This document shows positions 1-5,546 of a DNA stretch of 13,952 nt, in pieces (positions within the stretch are counted from its first letter, which is position 1; every line of letters starts with the position of its first letter). Both the position numbers and the translations under genes were made by a program. The notes beneath the pieces were generated by a model. It was not told the origin of the DNA. It was given only the letters and a program-made list of their open reading frames with translations, and made no database searches. Source of the stretch: an uncultured bacterium (GTDB lineage: Bacteria; Cloacimonadota; Cloacimonadia; Cloacimonadales; Cloacimonadaceae); the NCBI GenBank assembly GCA_937960795.1, contig CALGPA010000126.1, forward strand, positions 1-13,952, in the 5' to 3' direction.

Positions 1-60
1 TCGTAGATTGTAGATGCGATTTGCCGCGCCAACTACGAACTAAGAACTACGAACTCTCTA
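1..60. repeat. Degenerate intergenic short-repeat cluster, left end
   Basis: An 11-bp direct repeat, AACTACGAACT, occurs at 31-41 and again at 45-55, separated by AAG. The motif GTAGAT occurs twice at 3-15 with a 7-bp period. TCGTAG at 1-6 is the inverse complement of CTACGA at 33-38 and 47-52. The segment at 8-24 matches 13863-13879 at the other end of the window in 15 of 17 positions, which suggests both ends lie in copies of one dispersed intergenic repeat family. No coding potential is evident. Function is unknown. Confidence 0.55.
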
Positions 61-72
61 AGTCCTTATTTT

Positions 73-122
73 CTCACCGCTTGCACGCTCGACCGGTGAG
101 CGACCGGTGAGCAAGGCGTGAG
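73..122. repeat. 11-bp tandem repeat inside an imperfect inverted repeat
   Basis: CGACCGGTGAG is present twice head to tail (90-100 and 101-111). The flanking sequence forms an imperfect inverted repeat: 73-91 (starting CTCACCGCTTG) is largely complementary to 101-122 (ending CAAGGCGTGAG). CTCACC at 73-78 can pair with either GGTGAG copy (95-100 or 106-111). It resembles a REP-like intergenic hairpin. No T-run follows on either strand, so it is not an intrinsic terminator. Confidence 0.5.
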
Positions 123-293
123 GAGCCCTATTTATCAAGCACTTAGGAGACCATAATCTCTTCAAAATTCATAAAACTGTCCATGACGGGCTGCAGCATT
201 CTGAGGCTTACTCAGAAAAAAATTGTGGCTGGAGGGCAAGCTTCAAAGACTCAGCACGATCTCCTTAACAATCGCAGAAGACGCACATTGTGC
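123..293. other. Intergenic stretch without recognised gene
   Basis: This spacer separates the repeat cluster from the histidine-kinase promoter. The only structure seen is a perfect 7-bp hairpin at 199-217 (TTCTGAG, 5-nt loop, CTCAGAA) followed by adenines. No convincing ORF with a ribosome binding site and no RNA gene were recognised. Confidence 0.5.
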
Positions 294-322
294 TTGACAA
301 ACAAGATGCCAAGAATTAGTCT
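294..322 (+). promoter_or_regulatory. Probable promoter of the histidine kinase gene (leaderless type)
   Basis: A perfect TTGACA -35 hexamer lies at 294-299. After a 17-nt spacer comes TAGTCT at 317-322, which matches the relaxed TANNNT -10 pattern. Only six bases (323-328) separate this -10 from the ATG at 329, so the predicted transcription start falls at or next to the start codon. No Shine-Dalgarno sequence is visible in front of the ATG, which fits a leaderless transcript. The prediction is by inspection only. Confidence 0.5.
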
Positions 323-328
323 TACTAC

Positions 329-2281
329 ATGAAGAGAAATATCGAATCTATAGGAATACATGAAGCTGAGGAGATCAAAGATATTCGCAATAAAATCTTC
401 AGTCTTCCTCGCACGGAGATGGATGTCTGCATCCGTAAGCTCAGGCATTATACCGAGAATAGAAGCTTTAAGCACAATAAGCCAGCGTATGCCGATGCTA
501 TGTTTACAATCGGTGAATATCTGGGCAGATCAAATCAGCTCGATGAAGCAGCTGAGATTTTTGAAAAGATGATACGATATGGCAAGACCAATAAGTTGAA
601 CGCCGTATATATCACCGCATTGTCAAATCACGCTCTTTGTCGCGCGCAACAGCATAACTTTCTGGAAGCAATCGACATCTGGAAAGAGCTTCTTGGAAAG
701 AGGATGGATATCGAAAAGCGTATTCATCTGCTAAACAATATCTCGGTAGCCTATGATCGTCACGGTGATCAGTCTGCTGCTTTTGAATATGTTTACAAAG
801 CCATGGAGGCTTGCGAAGATCATAATCAAGAGCGGCTGCTTATCTCGCCATTGATAAACCTAGGTACTTTTTATGAACGGGATTCAAAGCCGGAGAAAGC
901 ATTGGAATGCTGGTTGAGGGTTCTTGATTTATGTGATAAGTACGATGAGCACCGCTTTGTGAGGACTACTTCCAGTAATATCGCTTTGGCATACAACAGC
1001 CTCGGAAACAAAGACAAAGCCTTGGAATATGCTCATATCAGCTTGGAAGAATCTCGGAAATATGGCGTTGAGACTGATCTGGCAAATCCCTACAACAATA
1101 TTGGCTTCATCCTCGAGACAGCTTATGAATATGATGAAGCTTTGAGATACTATAAGAAGGCAAGAAGCCTCTATGAAAAATCCTCCGCTAGATCAGAGCA
1201 TGCAAATTGCATCGTGAATTTTGCCTCTATCTATATGCAAAATAAGCAGTATGATAAGGCCTTTCGCAGTCTGGAAGAAGCCCTGGCAGTCGTGGATCCT
1301 GATATCGGAGTTCCCGTCATTCAGAGGATCAATGGCAAGTATGCCATGCTCTATGCAGCTATCGGTGATTACCAAAAAGCCTATGAATATGAAAAGCAAT
1401 GCAGGATCGAGACATCCGAAGAGATGGCAAGGCTAAAGTCATTGAGCATCCCACGCAGAGAAGCGGATTTTTACAAAAATAAGATTGCCAAGCAAGCCCA
1501 GAAGTATGTCAAACAAAACCGAGAGCTCAAAAAAAGCAACAAGATAATCATCCGAACTACCAAAGAGCTCGAAGCTGCCAATCAGAAGTTATCCGAAAGT
1601 GTGGAAACTTTGAATTGGATGGTCTCCGTGATCTCTCATGATGTACGTGCGCCCTTGGCAAATCACCGGCGAATGCTTGAGATGATGAAGTCAGAAGAGA
1701 TTGATCCAGGTGAACATCAGGAGATCATTGCCCTCATGCATCGCAGTTGTGGCAATGTCTACAAGCTCATTGATGGGATCCTCGATGGGATCCGACTTCA
1801 ACGCAAGAATATCAGTAGTGATGCGAAGCTGAACCGTATGCCATTGGTACCGATGCTCAGGTCAGTCGAAGCTATTTATAGTCATATTGCTACTCAGAAA
1901 GCAATTGAGCTGCGCATTGAAGCACAGGATGAGGATATCGAAGCCGTGATTGATGAAGATCTCTTTAAGATAGTGGTGCGTAATCTGCTTAATAATGCAA
2001 TCAAATATACACATTCTCATGGCTGGATTCGCATTGAGCTTCAGAAGGAAAAAGAGAAGATCCGGATGAGCATTTGTGATAATGGCATGGGCATGGATAA
2101 GCGCACCATCGAGGATTTGGTTTCCGGCAAGGCATCTGAGAAGAATCGTGACAAGGCAAAAGATGGGATTGGCTTGGGGCTGTCCCTATGCAAAGATGCC
2201 CTAGCCAGAATGAACAGCCACATGGAGATTGTGAGCGAGATTGGCAAGGGGACTACTATATCAATGCTGTTTGACGCTTAG
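329..2281 (+). CDS. Cytoplasmic TPR-containing sensor histidine kinase
   Basis: This 650-residue protein has no signal peptide or membrane segment, so it should sense a cytoplasmic cue. Residues about 45-380 are a series of TPR-type helical repeats, expected to bind protein or peptide partners. A charged coiled-coil linker follows at about 380-428. The HisKA dimerisation and phosphoacceptor domain has the H-box SHDVRAP with His437. The HATPase domain shows the N-box NLLNNAIKYT (Asn556), the G1 box DNGMGM (Asp584) and the G2 box GIGLGLSL (Gly613-617), so it looks catalytically intact. It should autophosphorylate and pass phosphate to a response regulator, but neither a receiver domain nor a regulator gene is nearby, making it an orphan kinase. 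The ATG at 329 is chosen because a promoter ends just before it; there is no ribosome binding site. Its TAG stop overlaps the stop of the convergent kinase-fold gene. Confidence 0.92.
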   Translation: MKRNIESIGIHEAEEIKDIRNKIFSLPRTEMDVCIRKLRHYTENRSFKHNKPAYADAMFTIGEYLGRSNQLDEAAEIFEKMIRYGKTNKLNAVYITALSNHALCRAQQHNFLEAIDIWKELLGKRMDIEKRIHLLNNISVAYDRHGDQSAAFEYVYKAMEACEDHNQERLLISPLINLGTFYERDSKPEKALECWLRVLDLCDKYDEHRFVRTTSSNIALAYNSLGNKDKALEYAHISLEESRKYGVETDLANPYNNIGFILETAYEYDEALRYYKKARSLYEKSSARSEHANCIVNFASIYMQNKQYDKAFRSLEEALAVVDPDIGVPVIQRINGKYAMLYAAIGDYQKAYEYEKQCRIETSEEMARLKSLSIPRREADFYKNKIAKQAQKYVKQNRELKKSNKIIIRTTKELEAANQKLSESVETLNWMVSVISHDVRAPLANHRRMLEMMKSEEIDPGEHQEIIALMHRSCGNVYKLIDGILDGIRLQRKNISSDAKLNRMPLVPMLRSVEAIYSHIATQKAIELRIEAQDEDIEAVIDEDLFKIVVRNLLNNAIKYTHSHGWIRIELQKEKEKIRMSICDNGMGMDKRTIEDLVSGKASEKNRDKAKDGIGLGLSLCKDALARMNSHMEIVSEIGKGTTISMLFDA

Positions 2282-3282
2282 AGCTTGAGGATTTCCCTGA
2301 TGCTCCGCTTGAGGAATGGCGTCCTGAGAATGATATCATCAGCAAGCTTCTTCTTTGTCTTGGGGGCATATAGCTGAAGCTCATCTTCAAAGATGCAGTA
2401 CATAAGGATTCTTCGGTAGAGGATAAAGCTCTCGATCTTCTCAAGATCACTGATCAGGCTCGGATAGTGCTCTAGATATGTGTTTATAAAGGGCTTTAGG
2501 AAAAGCTCATCCAAGCTCTTTAGCCGGGATTTGTGGCTTGAGTGGTAGGCTATGCGTGAGTATTCGCTATAGATGGCATTGGCGATGTCTTGCACGAAGA
2601 AATGTCGGGTTGCACGATCAAAATCAATCAGATATAGGCCATCGTCGGACATGAGCATGTTTTGAGGATGGATGTCATTGTGGATCATGCCGAACTTTGA
2701 TTCAGACGCTGAGTAAGAATCCAGCTCAGCCTTGAGCTCTTGCCACACAGCTTTAAGGGCGGGCTCACTAAGCTTGTCTAGGGCATTGCTCCATTCTTGG
2801 TGCCAATTAAGAAAGTCCTGAGTGGAAGCCTCAAGAGGAGATGGTGGCTTTGGGTAATCCTTGGCAATCCAATGGATTCCGGCAATGAGCTTTGCCCAAT
2901 CTTGATAGTATTCTTTCAGATCATCGGGGGCAATATCAGTAAGGGTTGTGCCGGGGATCATGGGCCATGCATAGAGCATGCAATCGCATTCGTCAAGGTG
3001 GAAGCACTCAATGATCTTATCCTGTGGTGAGCGCAAAGGGGAAAGCACGCGGATCCCGGCTTTGTGAAGAAACTCCGCATATTCAAATCTTTGGAGCATA
3101 GCAGAGTAACTGTGGGCGGTGGGAGCGCAATCTATCTTGCACAGATATTGTGTATCAGATCTATTGAAGTGGAAAATGGAGGCAGTGGAATGTAGGTGAC
3201 TCTTTGCGAAGAAAGTCCCGGGCTGGTCAAAGCCATAAATATCAGCCGCGAAAGAGGCTGCTTTGCGATAGCGTTTCGGCAT
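2278..3282 (-). CDS. APH/choline-kinase-fold small-molecule or protein phosphotransferase
   Basis: This 334-residue protein belongs to the aminoglycoside phosphotransferase (APH) superfamily. The Brenner catalytic motif HNDIHPQN holds Asp203 (catalytic base) and Asn208, and a DFG-equivalent IDFD follows with Asp220 and Asp222 for metal binding. Lys49 in the early strand CKID is a candidate ATP-binding lysine. The family phosphorylates hydroxyls on antibiotics, choline, homoserine, sugars or protein side chains; nothing here identifies the substrate, and resistance should not be assumed. SrkA-like protein kinase or homoserine-kinase-II-like enzymes are alternatives. The ATG at 3282 has a strong GGAGG (3288-3292) five bases upstream. 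It is the last gene of the minus-strand run, starting 18 nt after the 3' CCA of tRNA-Ser, so tRNA processing would give its mRNA a short leader. Its TAA at 2278-2280 overlaps the TAG of the convergent histidine kinase. Confidence 0.82.
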   Translation of the reverse strand: MPKRYRKAASFAADIYGFDQPGTFFAKSHLHSTASIFHFNRSDTQYLCKIDCAPTAHSYSAMLQRFEYAEFLHKAGIRVLSPLRSPQDKIIECFHLDECDCMLYAWPMIPGTTLTDIAPDDLKEYYQDWAKLIAGIHWIAKDYPKPPSPLEASTQDFLNWHQEWSNALDKLSEPALKAVWQELKAELDSYSASESKFGMIHNDIHPQNMLMSDDGLYLIDFDRATRHFFVQDIANAIYSEYSRIAYHSSHKSRLKSLDELFLKPFINTYLEHYPSLISDLEKIESFILYRRILMYCIFEDELQLYAPKTKKKLADDIILRTPFLKRSIREILKL

Positions 3283-3300
3283 TTAAACCTCCAAATGAAA

Positions 3301-3390
3301 TGGCGGAGAGTCAGGGATTCGAACCCTGGGTACCCGCAAGGGCACAACGGTTTTCGAGACCGCCCCGTTCAACCGCTCCGGCAACTCTCC
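3301..3390 (-). tRNA. tRNA-Ser (anticodon CGA)
   Basis: The reverse strand folds as a complete class II tRNA. The acceptor stem is GGAGAGU/ACUCUCC, with discriminator G and an encoded CCA (plus-strand TGG, 3301-3303). The D-stem is CCG/CGG. The anticodon loop CUCGAAA gives anticodon CGA (3354-3356), which reads UCG. The long variable arm, GUGCCC paired with GGGUAC, is diagnostic of serine or leucine tRNA. The T-arm is CAGGG-UUCGAAU-CCCUG. The gene sits only 9 nt after the tadA stop and 18 nt before the APH-fold kinase gene on the same strand, so it is probably co-transcribed and excised from the operon mRNA. Confidence 0.97.
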
Positions 3391-3399
3391 ACTATGTGT

Positions 3400-3843
3400 T
3401 CAACGTTTATTGCGAAAGAAATCTGTCAAGAGCAAAGAGCAATCTTCAGCTAGTATGCCACGGCTGAGCTTTGGGCTGTGATTGAAGCTTTTGTCTTTTA
3501 GGGTATGGTATACGGATCCCGCGGCACCTGCTTTGGGATCCGAAGAAGCGTAGACTAGTTTTCCCAATCTGGAAAGGATGACCATGCCGCTGCACATCAG
3601 GCAGGGCTCAAGGGTGACGTATAGACAGTAGTCAAACAGATATTTAAGTCCCATGGCTTGAGCCTGATCCAAGATCAGCTTTTCCGCATGAGCCAAGGGA
3701 TTTTGAAGTTGCCGAGTGCGGTTGTGATCACGAAAAATGATCTCTCCGTCTTTGACAAGACAAGCTCCGACCGGGACTTCATCCTCCGCCGCAGCAAGCT
3801 TTGCCTCATCTAGGGCTATTTGCATGAAATATTCGTCGGTCAT
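3400..3843 (-). CDS. tadA: tRNA-specific adenosine deaminase (TadA)
   Basis: TadA deaminates wobble A34 to inosine in tRNA-Arg(ACG), so that one tRNA reads several CGN codons. The 147-residue length is normal for the family. The cytidine/deoxycytidylate deaminase zinc motif is intact: HAE with His52 as zinc ligand and Glu54 as proton shuttle, and PCLMC with Cys81 and Cys84 as the other ligands. The N-terminal EVPVGACLV strand with Asn41 is also typical. The ATG at 3843 overlaps the TGA of the upstream lipoprotein gene by four bases (ATGA) and lacks a clear ribosome binding site, so translation probably depends on coupling. The next element is tRNA-Ser(CGA), 9 nt downstream. tRNA-Ser(CGA) itself has no A34 and is not a TadA substrate. 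The paralogous guanine deaminase is less likely given the size and motif context. Confidence 0.93.
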   Translation of the reverse strand: MTDEYFMQIALDEAKLAAAEDEVPVGACLVKDGEIIFRDHNRTRQLQNPLAHAEKLILDQAQAMGLKYLFDYCLYVTLEPCLMCSGMVILSRLGKLVYASSDPKAGAAGSVYHTLKDKSFNHSPKLSRGILAEDCSLLLTDFFRNKR

Positions 3844-5546
3844 GGATTTACAAAGATCTGGATTTTGGCATTCTCAACTTTGTCTTGCATCCATTTGTCA
3901 AACCAGTCGGGATCCAATTGTTTGACATACAGTTCGCGGAGCCTTCCCGGCTCAAGTCTGGCTCTGCTGTCTTTGTAATAAGCCCTCGGTATAATGATTA
4001 TGTGATAGTCTCCGATGCGGTCGGGTTGCGGACTCTTTTTCTCCAGGTGTCTACTGATAGCCTTGATGAAAGCTGTATCCAAAGAAAGATCTTCATATTT
4101 GCTGAAGATTCCGCCACGGTTATAGCGGCGATGAGTATAGTCCACTGTTAGCTCGGGAATCTGTAGATCAGTATGGACACTGAGGAATTCTTTGGCTTTT
4201 TGTGCTGCCAGGTGGTGCTTGCGCTCCTCGATAATGGTCTGCGTTATGCTTTCTCGCACGTCTGAAAGCGGGCGAACTCTGTTAACCATGTTTTCGGTGA
4301 GGTAGAAGACTATCCAGCTACCGCTGAGGTTTGAGTATATCGGATCGAGGAAGTCACCTTTTCTGTGGGAATTAAGCTGAGAGTTGAGGCTTTCCACTAC
4401 AGCCAGATCCGGATGCCAGATGTCACTTTGGGTGAGTCTTTCCAATTCTATCATATCAAGATCCAGCTCACGCGCTGTTTCGTTCATGCCAAATTCCCGC
4501 GCAAGATTGATTGCCCCTACAGCTCTGCTATATTGAGAATTGATGGTAGTAGGCGCCAAGATGGGCGGGATCTGAAGTGCGCGATAGCTGATCATGGATT
4601 TGCTGCGTTGGAGCTTCTGGTAGATGGTGAAGCCGTTTCCAACTTTGATTGGTTTGCTAAATGCATTATCAGGAATGTATTCCAAGATGTCCAAAAGCTG
4701 CTTGTCCAAGTTTTCCACTCTTACAAAGCCTGAACTGAAAATCTTCAAGCCGGGAATGTGGCTTTGCCTTTCGGTTACGATGGTCTCAAAGCGCTTGTTT
4801 TGGGTGACTTCATAGTAGATACTGTCTGTGACGGCTTGAGTGTAGATCCTGTCTGCATCATCAGGATTTACCGGAATGCTGATGTATTGGATCCCATAAA
4901 TAGGTTCAAGGGCAAAACGCTCCATATTGCGCTGATAATAGGCTTGGATCTCGTTGTCACCAATGACGGGTCTCATGTCTTCCGGGTCAAAGACCAATAG
5001 GTCAAAATCTGCCCGACTGACCCCGATCTCATTGATGATCTTGGCGCGGCGGGACTTCTGCACGTTTTCATCAATCAGTTCTTCCTTGAGCTTCTGGATC
5101 GGAACATAGTAGTCAAAATAGTTCTTACGCACCGGGCTCATATTTACAGGGCTGTCATAGCGGATTGACTGGTAGTAAAGATCATGGTCAAAACTGCCAT
5201 TAAGCTTCAATGCCGGTGTGTTTTCCAAGTATGGCGGGACATGGGCAAGAAGGCTGTCGATGACTTCTTGTTCTGTCACTTTGATGTCATACTTCTTGTA
5301 GTGCTCAGTGAGAATCACGTGTTTGGTGATGTTTTTCCAAGTCTCATTGAAAATGGCGTTTCTCTCTTCATTGCTTGGAGCGCGCTGCGCCCTCATTTGG
5401 AAGTTTGCTGTATGACCTTGGTAGGATCTCACAAACTCCGGGTATGCGATGCGCTGACCATTGATGATGCCGGCGCTCTCGCCTCTGGGACCGGAACAGG
5501 AAGCTAAGATGATTCCTGTCAGAATAAGTAAAAGAATGCGTTTCAT
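3840..5546 (-). CDS. PpiD/SurA-like periplasmic chaperone lipoprotein
   Basis: The 568-residue product starts with a lipoprotein signal: basic MKR, a hydrophobic stretch and lipobox LASC with lipidated Cys17. The segment GIINGQRIAYPEF near residue 26 is the usual opening of the SurA/PpiD N-terminal chaperone domain, and the following helices to about 165 fit that domain. Residues about 218-315 resemble a parvulin (PPIC) domain by length and by the closing strand pattern KPIKVGNGFTIYQKL, but the GGDLGWF-type core is absent, so isomerase activity is doubtful. A C-terminal helical part (about 410-460) resembles the return of the chaperone domain in PpiD proteins. The likely role is binding unfolded outer-membrane or periplasmic proteins. 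The ATG at 5546 overlaps the mutS TGA by four bases and has AGGAG (5551-5555) four bases upstream. The family assignment is by pattern only. Confidence 0.72.
   Translation of the reverse strand: MKRILLLILTGIILASCSGPRGESAGIINGQRIAYPEFVRSYQGHTANFQMRAQRAPSNEERNAIFNETWKNITKHVILTEHYKKYDIKVTEQEVIDSLLAHVPPYLENTPALKLNGSFDHDLYYQSIRYDSPVNMSPVRKNYFDYYVPIQKLKEELIDENVQKSRRAKIINEIGVSRADFDLLVFDPEDMRPVIGDNEIQAYYQRNMERFALEPIYGIQYISIPVNPDDADRIYTQAVTDSIYYEVTQNKRFETIVTERQSHIPGLKIFSSGFVRVENLDKQLLDILEYIPDNAFSKPIKVGNGFTIYQKLQRSKSMISYRALQIPPILAPTTINSQYSRAVGAINLAREFGMNETARELDLDMIELERLTQSDIWHPDLAVVESLNSQLNSHRKGDFLDPIYSNLSGSWIVFYLTENMVNRVRPLSDVRESITQTIIEERKHHLAAQKAKEFLSVHTDLQIPELTVDYTHRRYNRGGIFSKYEDLSLDTAFIKAISRHLEKKSPQPDRIGDYHIIIIPRAYYKDSRARLEPGRLRELYVKQLDPDWFDKWMQDKVENAKIQIFVNP

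Noticed and set aside
199..217. Hairpin TTCTGAG/CTCAGAA as a terminator
   Set aside because: The stem is followed by adenines on the plus strand, and on the minus strand the T-run precedes the stem, so neither direction gives a proper terminator.
2278..3282. Antibiotic-resistance aminoglycoside kinase
   Set aside because: Only superfamily-level motifs are present. The operon context is housekeeping and there are no mobile-element or resistance signatures.
3196..3467. Plus-strand open frames crossing the tRNA gene
   Set aside because: They run antisense through a complete tRNA-Ser gene and the start of the APH-fold gene. They are chance frames.
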